A DNA stretch of 64,000 bases from PGYR01 sp034670025 (GCA_034670025.1 JAXMOE010000002.1:62001-126000), one strand, 5' to 3'. Positions 9,146 through 18,986 are shown, counted from the stretch's first letter. A program made the numbers and translations. The notes: generated by a model not told the origin, from the sequence alone.

Positions 9146-10240
9146 ATGAGATTCAAATTTTTAATAATTTTAGCATTAACAGTATTTGTAAGCTCTGTAA
9201 CCCAATCGCAAACCCCTCTAGTGGCTTATAAACAGGGACATGAGTGGACATTCTTAGATTCAGAAGGTAAGCAGATGTTTAAAGCAGGGGGGATAACTGA
9301 AGTTGGTGGCTCTGCAGAAGGATATATATCAGCTCAAGTTAAGTTAAATGGAAAACTTACATGGGTGTTTTTTAACTATGAAGGACAGATCAAGATAGCA
9401 ACTGATGCTGAACAAGGAGTTAATTTTAACGAAGGCAAAGCATTGGTATTTAATATAATTGACCTCGATAAAGAGATTTTAGAGTTTGGTATTATTGACA
9501 CTACAGGCAAAGTGGTTAAGCCAATTCAGTACAAAGATGCTCTTAGTTTTAGCGAGGGTCTTGCTTATGTGATGAATGATAATGAGCGTGGCTATATAGA
9601 TCACTCTGGGAATATGGTTATCAAACTAAATAGTGATGAAGTCGGTTATGCTTTTAGTGAAGGGTTAGCTGCTATTTCGAATGATGATAACAGAGTTGGT
9701 TTTATTAATAAGAAGGGAGAAATGGTAATTGACTATCTGCTCGATATGCCTTCAAATTTTAATGATGGATTGGCACTAATTGCAGATACTGCTACGGGCA
9801 AAATTGGTTTTATTAATAAATACAACGTTCTAATGATTCCAAAACTTTATGACGAAGCGTATAATTTTGACAATAATAGAACCATGGCTGGGTATTATAA
9901 TCAGGATTATCAAATGCAATGGGCTGTTATGGATATTAATGGCAAACACTTGACTGAGTTTATATTTGATCACGCAAAGGGTTTTAGAAATGGGGCTGCA
10001 GTTGTTATATACCAAGGTAGGTGGGGTTATATTGATTCTGCTGGTAGCTTTCTATTTCCCAAATACTTCACCTATGCTGAAAGTTTTGGTGAAGATGGGT
10101 TGGCCTGGGCTGTTGATAGCGATGGAAGAGTAGGGTTTATAGATAAGCAAGGAGACATGATTATCCCCTTGCCAAAAGCTGATTACTACTATGATTTGAG
10201 GTTAAAAAAGGAACTCAAAACTTCACCTGTGGTAGAATAG
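9146..10240 (+). CDS. Secreted WG-repeat protein
   Basis: 364 residues with a signal peptide (about 1-21, ending SVTQSQ). The mature part consists of WG (KWG) repeats of about 45-50 residues, each with a core such as RVGFINKKGEMVIDYL, RWGYIDSAGSFLFPKYF and RVGFIDKQGDMIIP followed by an aromatic-Ser-x-Gly-Leu-Ala stretch (EGLAAISN, DGLALIAD). I count about seven. WG repeats are common in FCB-group proteins; they probably form a repetitive beta structure, and their role is not known. Convergent with the PQQ-propeller gene, whose stop is 4 bases away. Confidence 0.85.
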   Translation: MRFKFLIILALTVFVSSVTQSQTPLVAYKQGHEWTFLDSEGKQMFKAGGITEVGGSAEGYISAQVKLNGKLTWVFFNYEGQIKIATDAEQGVNFNEGKALVFNIIDLDKEILEFGIIDTTGKVVKPIQYKDALSFSEGLAYVMNDNERGYIDHSGNMVIKLNSDEVGYAFSEGLAAISNDDNRVGFINKKGEMVIDYLLDMPSNFNDGLALIADTATGKIGFINKYNVLMIPKLYDEAYNFDNNRTMAGYYNQDYQMQWAVMDINGKHLTEFIFDHAKGFRNGAAVVIYQGRWGYIDSAGSFLFPKYFTYAESFGEDGLAWAVDSDGRVGFIDKQGDMIIPLPKADYYYDLRLKKELKTSPVVE

Positions 10241-10244
10241 AAAA

Positions 10245-12710
10245 CTAATTGGATACTCTGTAACCTTTTATATACTCCTCGTCTATTGAGAAAATAAAGC
10301 TCCCCGAGGGCGAAATAATAAATTTTGATTCAGAGTCTTCTTCGTTGGACCAAAGCAGTTTGCCTGTACCAAAATCAATTAATTCTAATTTTTCTGAAAA
10401 CGAATAGGCAATTTTATCACCTAAAAATATTGGTGTCATTGCTACTTCGTCGGCATCATAGTCCCAGCTGTGTTTCCATAGAGTTTCGCCAGACAATCTA
10501 TTCATTCTCACCATTCCTTCGCTTGACATAATTAATATGTCCGTATCACTCACAAATAGTCCTAATGTTTTTTTAGCATTGGCTCCCCAGTAATTTCTAC
10601 CAGACTTGTAAACCAATGAGGCATCAGACTTGCCCATTTGGCTCATAAAATCTTTTATTCCTTCGGGTGAAATTGAATTGTAAGTATTAGTTACTTCAAT
10701 GTCATAGCTATAACCTTCGTAAGTAGTTTTAGTCTCATATTCGTGAGCCAAAAACTCTTCACTAACAGAATAAATATTATCATATTCTATACTACCAATA
10801 CCGATGTCATTATAATTTTTTTTCCAGTTATACTCGCCCGTTGAACCAAGGGAATAAAGGTTTTCTTCATCAGAAAATAATATAGTTTTATTCTTATCTG
10901 AATAATACTTTTTTAAGCTGAATGATGGGGTAGCAAAAGCAGGGTCAGTTTCCAATTCCTTATCCCAAAGTATTTTGCCACTCGATTGATCTATTGCCAT
11001 TATTCCATAAGGGTCTTCTTCATCATTTTCTTTTACTTCTATCGAAGCACCAAACCAACCAATTAGTCCAGGTGGTGACAGCTTAATTTCAAAATCAACA
11101 AAGCCGTACTTCATATATGTTACACCCGACTCTGTCATTGCATCGACTATATATCTTTCTTCATACTCGTCACTCAGCCACAACTTCTCGCCTTTGCTTA
11201 TATCATAAAGTGCGGTTCTGATATTTCCAGGAACTAAATAATAGTTCCCAATTTTCATTGGTTCCAATCGGTTAACACCCCTTTGACTAGCAGTACCATA
11301 ATCATTTAGCTCATTGTAATCCGCCAAAACGACACTCCCTTTTTTGGCATCTATTATCACTAACCCATCACCACCGTCTTCCCTCGATTGTGGTTCCAAC
11401 ATAGTCGATTTAGAACTAACTGAGAAAATCACTTTGTCACCAATTAACTCGGCATTATACCAAAATCCAATATTATCCCATTTTGAAAAACCAAACGGAT
11501 CGGAAGAAAGAGAAGACACTGCTCTTGTGAAAGAATTGATATAAAATTCACTCAACAACAATGGGTCAGTATTATAAATTAATTTGCCCGTGTTTATATC
11601 AACGGCAGTTACTCTAATCCAAGTGCCACCGTTCGGTGGGTTTTCACCATAAACATAGCTCATAATTAACTGACCGTCAACTATTTTTAAGTAACGATGA
11701 GGGTACCCGATAAAGTTATCATCCTCTTCTTTGGTTGACCATAAGTGGTTTCCAGTAGTCAAATCATAAGATGACAATTGCCCTTCGAGTCCAGCAAAAA
11801 GATAAGACTTACCATTATAGTCCAACACAGAATAGGTTCTAAAGTCCTCTACTTCTACATTGAGTGCTGCATATTTTCCATTGTTAGTGTTAAAATATAT
11901 CACTTGTTCTTCACTAAGCACTATAACTCCATTGTCCACTTTTACAAAAGGGGTAATATCATCATCAAAATCCATTTCTATTCTTGCAACTTCACTACCA
12001 CTATTTATGTCAATTGCAAGGAAGTAGTCATCGAGTGTAAAAAGTGTGTAGTTCTCATTCTTATCAGTATAAGTCCACGGCTTGCCTGATTTGACTATAT
12101 CATAATCTATTTCAAAGTTAGGATAGCTGCCAACTGTTCTTCCAGTGTTTACATCATAGATATATGCCACATCATCTGGAGAAATGACAATGAACTTACC
12201 TTTAGATTGGTATTCATTGTAATTCCAACCACCAATTTTAGAAATTTCACCATTGTAGTCTATGTTATTACCCCATAGGAATTTTCCAGTATTCAAATCA
12301 ATAGAAATGTGCAACGATCCATACTGCAATATTGGCTTCCCATTGATTATATGTAACTCTTTGAAGTCATCTTGGTCAAAGTCATCCATTACCTTTTTCC
12401 ACTTTTCCTTCCCAGTAATGGCATCGTAGCCAATCATAGTCTCGTCATCCGTAGCTACTAAGAAAGTAGTCCCAACTAAGTTATAAAGACCATTTTCTAA
12501 GTAGTCTTCTAACTCAATTTGATATACCTTTTCACCAGTTTCCGCATCAAATAAATATATATATTCATTCGCTCCAATGAACAGCTTTGTACCATTATCT
12601 ATAAAGTCAATTACTTTTACTTGTTCTTCTAACTCATAATCCCATGCTTCTTGTGCCTTGCTTATCATTGAAAATGTTAAAAACAATACGAATATTGGAA
12701 AGTATTTCAT
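10245..12710 (-). CDS. Secreted PQQ-type beta-propeller protein
   Basis: 821 residues with a signal peptide (about 1-19, ending ISKAQ). At least a dozen repeats carry a strand-turn of the form D-x-x-T/S-G-x-x-x-W, for example DAITGKEKW, DLNTGKFLW, DINTGKLIY, DISKGEKLW, DQSSGKILW, RLSGETLW and DFGTGKLLW. This is the PQQ-like (BamB-type) beta-propeller pattern. Quinoprotein dehydrogenase active-site motifs are not evident, so a structural or binding role is more likely than PQQ catalysis. At this length there may be two propellers. It faces the TraB/GumN gene divergently across 47 bases. Confidence 0.8.
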   Translation of the reverse strand: MKYFPIFVLFLTFSMISKAQEAWDYELEEQVKVIDFIDNGTKLFIGANEYIYLFDAETGEKVYQIELEDYLENGLYNLVGTTFLVATDDETMIGYDAITGKEKWKKVMDDFDQDDFKELHIINGKPILQYGSLHISIDLNTGKFLWGNNIDYNGEISKIGGWNYNEYQSKGKFIVISPDDVAYIYDVNTGRTVGSYPNFEIDYDIVKSGKPWTYTDKNENYTLFTLDDYFLAIDINSGSEVARIEMDFDDDITPFVKVDNGVIVLSEEQVIYFNTNNGKYAALNVEVEDFRTYSVLDYNGKSYLFAGLEGQLSSYDLTTGNHLWSTKEEDDNFIGYPHRYLKIVDGQLIMSYVYGENPPNGGTWIRVTAVDINTGKLIYNTDPLLLSEFYINSFTRAVSSLSSDPFGFSKWDNIGFWYNAELIGDKVIFSVSSKSTMLEPQSREDGGDGLVIIDAKKGSVVLADYNELNDYGTASQRGVNRLEPMKIGNYYLVPGNIRTALYDISKGEKLWLSDEYEERYIVDAMTESGVTYMKYGFVDFEIKLSPPGLIGWFGASIEVKENDEEDPYGIMAIDQSSGKILWDKELETDPAFATPSFSLKKYYSDKNKTILFSDEENLYSLGSTGEYNWKKNYNDIGIGSIEYDNIYSVSEEFLAHEYETKTTYEGYSYDIEVTNTYNSISPEGIKDFMSQMGKSDASLVYKSGRNYWGANAKKTLGLFVSDTDILIMSSEGMVRMNRLSGETLWKHSWDYDADEVAMTPIFLGDKIAYSFSEKLELIDFGTGKLLWSNEEDSESKFIISPSGSFIFSIDEEYIKGYRVSN

Positions 12711-12757
12711 ATATTATCCCCATGAATATAAAAATAAATTAAATTTAAAAAGTCAAT

Positions 12758-13636
12758 ATGATTAAAATACGAAATATAGTTCTAATTTCAATTCTTTATT
12801 TTGCAGTAATTTCTTGTTCATCAATCAATTCGGGAGATACATTTTTGTGGAGAGTAGATAGCGATAACACCCATATATATTTACTTGGGTCAATCCATGT
12901 AGGTACTAGTGCTATGTACCCTTTGGATTATAAAATAATGACAGCTTACGATGACAGCCGCTCGGTTGCTTTCGAGGTGGATATGACTACTGTTGATCCG
13001 CTTGAGTTGATGAATCATTTTACATATTCTGATGGCACTATGCTAAGAGATAAAATTTCTGCTGATAGTTATGAGAAATTAAAGAAAATATTCGATAAGT
13101 ATGATATGCCAGAAACAACATATCAGACTATGAAGCCCTGGGTCGCTGCTATGACTGCACAACAAGTAATCATGAATAGAGAAGGTGGTTACTCAGGTGG
13201 TCAAGGTGTTGACGAATATTTTATGGCTCAAGCTGGGAAAGATAGCAAGGAAATAAGAAGCTTGGAAACCGTAGAGTATCAGGTGAATTTGTTCGAAGAG
13301 TTTAGCGAATTGTCGGATTCATTCATAAAATTCTCTATCGATAACAGTCAAAGTACAGTAACAGATATTGATAAAATGGTAAAGGCGTGGCGAGAAGGAG
13401 ACAAAGAAACACTTATGGGTTTCATAAACGATTCGAAAAGTGATTACCCTGAATTTGAACAAATATTTGAAAAGTTAATTGACGTAAGAAATGATAATAT
13501 GACTGAAAAGATTGAAAAATGGTTAACAGAAGAAAGGACTATTTTTGTAGTTGTTGGGGCTGGTCATTTGATTGGTGAAAATGGCATTGTAAATCAACTT
13601 AACAAGACTGGGAAATATAGTATTAAAAATTACTAA
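12758..13636 (+). CDS. TraB/GumN family lipoprotein
   Basis: 292 residues. Lipoprotein signal with I-S-C (Cys20). The TraB/GumN fold is clear: FLWRVDSDNTHIYLLGSIHVGT near the N-terminus (about 29-50), a long helical middle with GGQGVDEYFMAQA, and the C-terminal VVGAGHLIGENGIVNQL (about 265-281). The paired G-S-I-H and G-A-G-H motifs are the predicted metal site of this erythromycin-esterase/Tiki-like superfamily; Tiki members are metalloproteases, but bacterial GumN substrates are unknown. Expected in the periplasm on a lipid anchor. Ends in a bidirectional terminator. Confidence 0.88.
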   Translation: MIKIRNIVLISILYFAVISCSSINSGDTFLWRVDSDNTHIYLLGSIHVGTSAMYPLDYKIMTAYDDSRSVAFEVDMTTVDPLELMNHFTYSDGTMLRDKISADSYEKLKKIFDKYDMPETTYQTMKPWVAAMTAQQVIMNREGGYSGGQGVDEYFMAQAGKDSKEIRSLETVEYQVNLFEEFSELSDSFIKFSIDNSQSTVTDIDKMVKAWREGDKETLMGFINDSKSDYPEFEQIFEKLIDVRNDNMTEKIEKWLTEERTIFVVVGAGHLIGENGIVNQLNKTGKYSIKNY

Positions 13637-13649
13637 GATTTATGATGGA

Positions 13650-13682
13650 AAAAGGAGGGCAGTTTAACTGCTCTCCTCTTCT
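13650..13682. terminator. Bidirectional terminator between convergent genes
   Basis: A 9-bp stem with one G-U pair (13654-13662 with 13668-13676, loop TTTAA). On the minus strand it is followed by TTTTTCC, and on the plus strand by a T-rich stretch. The last codons of the minus-strand TPR gene lie inside the hairpin. Confidence 0.7.
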
Positions 13683-14344
13683 ATTATAGCTTTTAACTCT
13701 ACTATCTTATCCGCATAAAGCTCTTTGTCTTCTGACATAGTCTGCAAATCTAAATAAATATCCAATGCTTGCTCGTAAGCATCTTGTTGCTCATATATCT
13801 TAGCAAGTGTGAGTGTTTCTTTCAGCTCCGAGCTAGTAATTCCACTGTCATCGTTTTCTTCACTTGTTTCCTCAGACTTTGACAGATCCTCGATTACTTC
13901 GGGACTCAACTCATCATTTTTTAGAGCATTAGTGATTTCAGATTCTAATTCAACATTGCTTTCAACTACATTTGTTTCCGGCTCTGAATCAACTGTTTCT
14001 AATTCTTCTGTTTTAATCTTATTATCATCAATTTCAGTTATGCTTTCGCCTTCCTCTTGTTCAATCACTTTGTCTGGAACAGATTCTGCTTTTGATTCCA
14101 AATTGTTCATCATATATTGAACAGTTTTATCAAACTTTACAAAGTTAGGTGCATCGTCATATACTTCTTGAATTTGAATAATATCACCCAGTTCGTTCAA
14201 CGCACGAATAAGAACAATATATGCTGTTTTGTACATTGGGTATTTCATAATACCACGAGTACAAAGCACAGCGGATTCCCTCGCATTACCATCTTGTAGT
14301 AAGCTTTCTGCTTCTAATAAAAATGTAGCAGGGATTCCGTCCAT
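13664..14344 (-). CDS. TPR-like protein with acidic central region
   Basis: 226 residues and no signal peptide. The N-terminus (about 5-60) is helical with TPR-like pairs: FLLEAESLLQDGNARESAVLC, then YKTAYIVLIRALNELGD. The centre (about 85-165) is very acidic and low in complexity, rich in Glu, Ser and Asp. The C-terminus (about 170-226) holds another TPR-like pair, LTLAKIYEQQDAYEQALDIYLDLQ. Probably a cytoplasmic scaffold or adaptor. It begins immediately after the stop codon of the Bax-inhibitor gene, so the two are very likely co-transcribed. Confidence 0.7.
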   Translation of the reverse strand: MDGIPATFLLEAESLLQDGNARESAVLCTRGIMKYPMYKTAYIVLIRALNELGDIIQIQEVYDDAPNFVKFDKTVQYMMNNLESKAESVPDKVIEQEEGESITEIDDNKIKTEELETVDSEPETNVVESNVELESEITNALKNDELSPEVIEDLSKSEETSEENDDSGITSSELKETLTLAKIYEQQDAYEQALDIYLDLQTMSEDKELYADKIVELKAIIEEESS

Positions 14345-15055
14345 TTAATCTCTACCGCTCATTAGCTGCAACATAAATAAGAACATATTAATGAAGTCTA
14401 AGTACAACGCCAAAGCACCCATAACTGCACCTTTGCGAGCTAACTCACGGTTTTGCATATAGTAGTGGTGCATATTTTTTAATCTTTGAGTGTCATAAGC
14501 AGTTAGTCCCGCAAAGATTAATACACCTAATATTGATATAGTTGTGTTCAACATACTACTTTCTACAAAGAACACGTTAATCAACGAAACCAGTATAATA
14601 CCAACAAGTCCCATAAATAGGAACTTACCGAATGCCGATAGGTCTTTTTTGGTAGTAAATCCATAGACGCTGAGGGCGGCAAATGCTCCTGCACTCACAA
14701 AAAAGGCATTGTATATAGCTCCCATTTCGTAGGCAGCAAATATAGATGAGAGAAATAGCCCGTTGAGCAATGCGTAGGCAATGAATATACCTGCCGCTGT
14801 TACCGATGACAATTTGTCAATTCTAAAAGACAAGAAAAACACTAAACCAATAGTGGCAATACCTATGAACAAATTGTATGGTGCTAAGCTCATCCAAAGC
14901 CCACTATCATACACATAGTAAGCTAAAAGTCCTGTGAGACCTAACCCACCAACCATCCATGCATATACCTTCTGCATAAACTGCACTTGTGATGATTCAA
15001 TTTGTGATTGCGATAAACCTTGTATTGGTTTTAATTCTTGAGAATAATCTATCAT
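14345..15055 (-). CDS. Bax inhibitor-1/YccA family membrane protein
   Basis: 236 residues from the chosen ATG at 15055. A longer frame begins at 15112, but the start at 15055 has AAGGAA at good spacing and gives the usual family N-terminus. Seven hydrophobic segments are visible, from VYAWMVGGLGLTGLLAYYV to the last segment, ALYLDFINMFLFMLQL, which ends the protein with the family signature (LYLDFINLF-type). BI-1/YccA proteins are inner membrane channels or protease modulators (YbhL, YccA/FtsH), and some leak calcium. The acidic residues of the last helix (D in LYLDFI) are present. Transcribed with the TPR gene. Confidence 0.92.
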   Translation of the reverse strand: MIDYSQELKPIQGLSQSQIESSQVQFMQKVYAWMVGGLGLTGLLAYYVYDSGLWMSLAPYNLFIGIATIGLVFFLSFRIDKLSSVTAAGIFIAYALLNGLFLSSIFAAYEMGAIYNAFFVSAGAFAALSVYGFTTKKDLSAFGKFLFMGLVGIILVSLINVFFVESSMLNTTISILGVLIFAGLTAYDTQRLKNMHHYYMQNRELARKGAVMGALALYLDFINMFLFMLQLMSGRD

Positions 15056-15168
15056 TTTTAATTTCCTTAAATAAAAAAAGTATCTACTACCTTCTAAAGA
15101 CGAAAATAGCAAATACTTTATTGAAAAGTAAATCTTTTTAGGAACAGTTGGTTAATAGTAATTAAGAC

Positions 15169-16212
15169 TTAGTTCCAACCGACTTTATTGAATAGCATTA
15201 CTGCATCGGAGTTATACTCACCCAAATTAGATAAATTCATCTTATCTTCTTGGAAACTTCCCCAAGATTGTAACAGCTCAGAAGCGGCAACATTAGGGTT
15301 AACTGGATACTCATAATTTGATTTTGAGAACAAATCTTGTGCTTTTTCTGAAGTCAAGAACTCAATAAATTTAATCGCATTATCCTTATTTTTACTATAT
15401 TTAGCTACTCCAGCACCCGATACGTTGATGTGAGTTCCTCTTCCGTTTTGGTTTGGAAATATCAAACCAATATTTGCAACAGCTTTTCTGTCGGACTCAT
15501 CATCTGATTCTATCATTTTGCCAATATAATAAGAGTTCACAATTGCCATATCGCCAAGTCCTGCAGCTACTGCCTTAACTTGGTCACGGTCACCGCCAGC
15601 AGGGTTACGAGCCATATTCTTCACTATTCCCTCTGCCCACTGTTCAGCGTAGTTGCTGTCCGGATTCAGTGCAATCATCGATGCCAATAGCGATTGATTG
15701 TAGATATTACTGCTGGAACGTACTAAGACTTTACCCTTGTACTTATCGTTTGTTAAGTCCCAATATGTCTTCACTTCATCTGGGTTCACTCTGTCTTTGT
15801 CATAAGCGATTAATCGAGCTCTTTTGGTAAGACCATACCATTGATTATCACTATCTTTCAAATGTTCGGGTACTTGGTTTGTCAAAGCTTCAGATTCTAC
15901 TGATTGCAAAAGCCCCATATCTTTGGCTTTGCCCAATCTGCCAGCATCAACTGTTATTAACACATCGGCAGGAGAGTTTTCTCCTTCATTTTCTAATCTG
16001 GTAATTAGCTCGTCTGCATTGGCGTTCAAAACATTAACTTTTATTCCAGTCTCTTTTTCAAACTGTTCAAAAAGCAATTTGTCCGTATCATAATGGCGGT
16101 GAGTATATACATTAACTTCTTGCTTGTTTTCTTCTTGTGGTTGCTCTTCATTGTTAGAACATGCTGTGATAGCTAATAGAACAGCAAGTAGGGTTAGTAG
16201 TTTTAATTTCAT
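15169..16212 (-). CDS. Ferric iron ABC transporter substrate-binding lipoprotein
   Basis: 347 residues from the ATG at 16212; the longer frame (16266) lacks sense before the signal peptide. Lipoprotein signal ends I-T-A-C (Cys18). The rest is a FbpA/FutA type periplasmic binding protein: VNVYTHRHYDTDKLLFEQFEKETGIKV in two pieces near the N-terminus, ADVLITVDAGRL, then GDMAIVNSYYIGKM, whose adjacent Tyr residues are typical ferric-iron ligands. No permease or ATPase gene is next to it here, so its transporter must lie elsewhere. It follows a BtuF-like gene on the same strand. Confidence 0.9.
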   Translation of the reverse strand: MKLKLLTLLAVLLAITACSNNEEQPQEENKQEVNVYTHRHYDTDKLLFEQFEKETGIKVNVLNANADELITRLENEGENSPADVLITVDAGRLGKAKDMGLLQSVESEALTNQVPEHLKDSDNQWYGLTKRARLIAYDKDRVNPDEVKTYWDLTNDKYKGKVLVRSSSNIYNQSLLASMIALNPDSNYAEQWAEGIVKNMARNPAGGDRDQVKAVAAGLGDMAIVNSYYIGKMIESDDESDRKAVANIGLIFPNQNGRGTHINVSGAGVAKYSKNKDNAIKFIEFLTSEKAQDLFSKSNYEYPVNPNVAASELLQSWGSFQEDKMNLSNLGEYNSDAVMLFNKVGWN

Positions 16213-16306
16213 AATATCTGTATTTTTATAGTTAATTATTGAATTAGTGAATAAGACACGAACCAAAATTAATCTATATAATTCCCAATACTAAGTATTC
16301 TGTCGT

Positions 16307-17155
16307 TTAACTATTTTCTGTAACCTTGTGTACTTCTACCGTGGTTTCTGATAATTGCTTCTCTTCCCAATCATCAATTATTCCCATCATCATATCCAAA
16401 CCATCAGTTAGGGCAGCTGGGCCTGGTTGCAATATCACTTCGGCTGGTAGCTCGTAGATTACATCATTCATAACAAATGGAATTGAGTCCCATCCTTTAC
16501 GATTAATGACTTCGTTTTTATTAAACTTCTTACCACACCACGAAGCAAGCATTATGTCAGCTTTTTTATCAATTACCTCATCAGTCGAAGCTACTATCCT
16601 GTCTTTTGCGTGGAATTTGTGGCTCAAATCGGCATAGACATCTACGCCGCCACATATTTCTATCAGCTCGCTCACCCAGCTAATACTTGTTATTATTGGG
16701 TCGTGCCATTCTTCAAAATACACTTTCGGTTTTACTTCTCTTGCTTTGCCTATTTCCTTAGCTCTATCTAATTTATCCCTAATAGATTTTGAAAAATCAA
16801 GAGCTTCGTCATAATAGCCAACCATAGCACCCAACCGCTCGATAAAGTTAAGCGTTTCGTCTATTGTTCGGTGGTTGAAGCACATTACGTTCACGCCTTC
16901 CCGAATTAGTTCGGCACAAATATCTGCCTGCAAATCGGACCACGCAAGCACCAAATCAGGCTTTTGTGCTAATATTTTGTCTATCTTAGCATCAGTGTAG
17001 CGGCTAACTATTGGCTTCTCTTTCTTTGCTCTTTTGGGCCTCATAACAAATTGCGAGATTCCTACTATCAGGTCTTCCGCCCCAATCGTGTAGAGTGTTT
17101 CGGTAGTCTCTTCAGTTAAGCAAACTATTCTTTTGGGTAAGTTGTTGTTTTTCAT
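16307..17155 (-). CDS. BtuF-like cobalamin/metal-chelate binding protein without signal peptide
   Basis: 282 residues. The class III substrate-binding fold (PF01497) is clear: RIVCLTEETTETLYTIGAED, then LAQKPDLVLAWSDLQADICAELIREGVNV, a long linking helix, and EVILQPGPAALTDGLDMMM near the end. BtuF-type proteins bind vitamin B12 for BtuCD. There is no signal peptide: the protein starts MKNNNLPKRIVCL and the codon just before the ATG is a stop in the same frame, so no upstream extension is possible. As drawn it would be cytoplasmic, unlike transport proteins. No btuCD genes nearby. It may be a cytosolic ligand sensor or carrier. Confidence 0.82.
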   Translation of the reverse strand: MKNNNLPKRIVCLTEETTETLYTIGAEDLIVGISQFVMRPKRAKKEKPIVSRYTDAKIDKILAQKPDLVLAWSDLQADICAELIREGVNVMCFNHRTIDETLNFIERLGAMVGYYDEALDFSKSIRDKLDRAKEIGKAREVKPKVYFEEWHDPIITSISWVSELIEICGGVDVYADLSHKFHAKDRIVASTDEVIDKKADIMLASWCGKKFNKNEVINRKGWDSIPFVMNDVIYELPAEVILQPGPAALTDGLDMMMGIIDDWEEKQLSETTVEVHKVTENS

Positions 17156-17196
17156 TTAATGCTTTTCTTTTTTAGTTAATACGATTGAAGTCAGTC

Positions 17197-18303
17197 TCAA
17201 TTATTCAAAACCTTGATTAATTCATTGCCAGTAACCAAAAAATAGACCCCAACTGGAAGTGTGTTGAAATCAAAACGCTCAGAATTTCCTTCATAAATTG
17301 TTGAACCCACAGTACTATAAACGCTAAACGTAACAGTTCCGTTGGCAAATTGGAGAATGTTGCCGTCTAAATAATAGTTATTATTCGCTTCGATAACCTC
17401 AACACTTGTTTGGTTGTCCGATATGCTTTTTTTATACTCAACAGATACTTTCCATGCAATCTCTTGGAATACTTTTGCTTGCTCTTTGGTCGGAATTTCC
17501 TCAAAATCACCACCCCACCAAACTTGTGTCTGGTTAGTAGCTCCAACAGGGGATACCCCAAAAATTGTAGCAAAATGAACACAAGCCACAAAATACTTTC
17601 CTACATCAGTCAAGTGTATGTCATCAGAAAATAAGTCATCTATATTGGTTATACCAGGGACAGAGCCGACAGCAATAGAGTCATAGAGCTGAGCCAAGGC
17701 CTGTCCTGCTGGTATCATACACACTTGGTTAGTTGGTGAAAGCCGAGAGTTAAGAGTATCAACTACGCTTTCCCACATTGCCAAATCGTCGTCCAATCTC
17801 TGTCGCCATGGGTTAGCGTCCACATCGTAATCGCAGCCAGTTGGAGTGCCACTCTTTAGGCAATGCCAATCTTCGTAGAGATATATCTTTGTGTCGGGGT
17901 TATACTGCAAGGCGTAGCGTGCCAGACTATCTGCATATTGATAAGTTTCATTTATCAAATCACCGTACCGAGGTACCGCTTCTGTGAGTACCAGTACATC
18001 GAACTCGCCTGTTGGCAGCCCTTCCGCTTCATCATAGAATCCATAGTAATGTGGGTCGATGGTGCTATAGTCTCGTTCGATTTTCCTATCCCATTGCCAG
18101 CGAAGAGGTGCACCGGGTATTCCTTGATATGTCCAACCGAAGCTGGTCACAAATACATCATTTGCAATTGATTCTACCATATCTGGTATCTGATCACTCA
18201 AGCTGTGCCCTATGTAAAAGGCGTTGATGTCTTGCGAATTGGTGTCTTTTGCTCCGAATAGCAGGGCAAAAGTAAGTGTTAGTAGTAGAGTGTATTGTTT
18301 CAT
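17197..18303 (-). CDS. Secreted SGNH-type hydrolase with T9SS sorting domain
   Basis: 368 residues with a signal peptide (about 1-23, TNSQ). The nucleophile block is FYIGHSLSDQIPDM (about 30; Ser after Gly-His), and a late block DDIHLTDVGKYFVACVHFATIF carries the Asp-x-x-His-like pair, both as in SGNH/GDSL lipases and acetylesterases. The last 70 residues end GVYFLVTGNELIKVL, a short type A T9SS C-terminal domain (G-V-Y then a basic end). So it is probably exported across both membranes to the surface or medium. Substrate unknown; candidates are acyl or acetyl esters on glycans. Confidence 0.72.
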   Translation of the reverse strand: MKQYTLLLTLTFALLFGAKDTNSQDINAFYIGHSLSDQIPDMVESIANDVFVTSFGWTYQGIPGAPLRWQWDRKIERDYSTIDPHYYGFYDEAEGLPTGEFDVLVLTEAVPRYGDLINETYQYADSLARYALQYNPDTKIYLYEDWHCLKSGTPTGCDYDVDANPWRQRLDDDLAMWESVVDTLNSRLSPTNQVCMIPAGQALAQLYDSIAVGSVPGITNIDDLFSDDIHLTDVGKYFVACVHFATIFGVSPVGATNQTQVWWGGDFEEIPTKEQAKVFQEIAWKVSVEYKKSISDNQTSVEVIEANNNYYLDGNILQFANGTVTFSVYSTVGSTIYEGNSERFDFNTLPVGVYFLVTGNELIKVLNN

Positions 18304-18518
18304 TGCTGATTTGGGTTAGTTGTTTGTAGTGCAATATAGGAAAAAACTTACATTACGGTGGGGAAAAAAAAATCCATTCAACCAATTCTATCTATTAAAA
18401 CTTTCAAGTTTTCGATTTGTACAACAATTATAATTATTTTGATTTGTTTAGGGGTAAAGAGGCTAACAAAGTAATTTATTTAGAACTTTAGGTTGGAACT
18501 ATTCTGTTTATCCAAAAT

Positions 18519-18986
18519 TCAGAATCGAATACTTATACCCACACCTTTAGTTGTGAAATTAGGTAGAGATTTGCTCCTAATATGTGAAACACCGCCTATG
18601 TTTGCTATATACAAATCAATTGCATCATTGTAATAATCTTGAGAGATTAATGCTAGAATAAGTCCAATACCAATAGTCCCGAGTCCAACATAGGCAAGGG
18701 TCCAATTAGGTTCGCCATCACTCAACTGAGTACCTAATGGATACCCAACTGCGAAACCACCAACGGATGAAAAAACATTGGCTAAGGTATAGTAAGAGTT
18801 ACCTGTTTCAAATTTAGAATATGCAGCACTATCAGATTCAATCACCTCACCCAAACGGTATATATCCATATCCTCCATAGTCTTTCTTACAAATGTGGTG
18901 TCTTTATATACATTAATATAATCATCAGAATATAAGTCAGACTGGGACAATGCAAATAGTATAGTAATAATTAATATAGTTTTCAT
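18519..18986 (-). CDS. Small secreted/membrane protein of unknown function
   Basis: 155 residues. Signal peptide at the N-terminus (MKTILIITILFALSQSDL). Two Gly-rich hydrophobic segments, VFSSVGGFAVGYPLGTQL and LAYVGLGTIGIGLILALI, look like membrane-spanning or strand pairs; the end (GVGISIRF) ends in Phe like many barrel proteins. I do not recognise the family. It stands alone between two minus-strand operons. Confidence 0.6.
   Translation of the reverse strand: MKTILIITILFALSQSDLYSDDYINVYKDTTFVRKTMEDMDIYRLGEVIESDSAAYSKFETGNSYYTLANVFSSVGGFAVGYPLGTQLSDGEPNWTLAYVGLGTIGIGLILALISQDYYNDAIDLYIANIGGVSHIRSKSLPNFTTKGVGISIRF

Noticed and set aside
15056..15112. Longer start of the Bax-inhibitor gene
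   Set aside because: The ATG at 15055 has a good ribosome binding site and gives the usual family N-terminus; the 19 extra residues do not look like a family feature.
16307..17200. Cobalamin riboswitch ahead of the BtuF-like gene
   Set aside because: The gap of 41 bases to the upstream gene is too short and holds no B12-box-like sequence.
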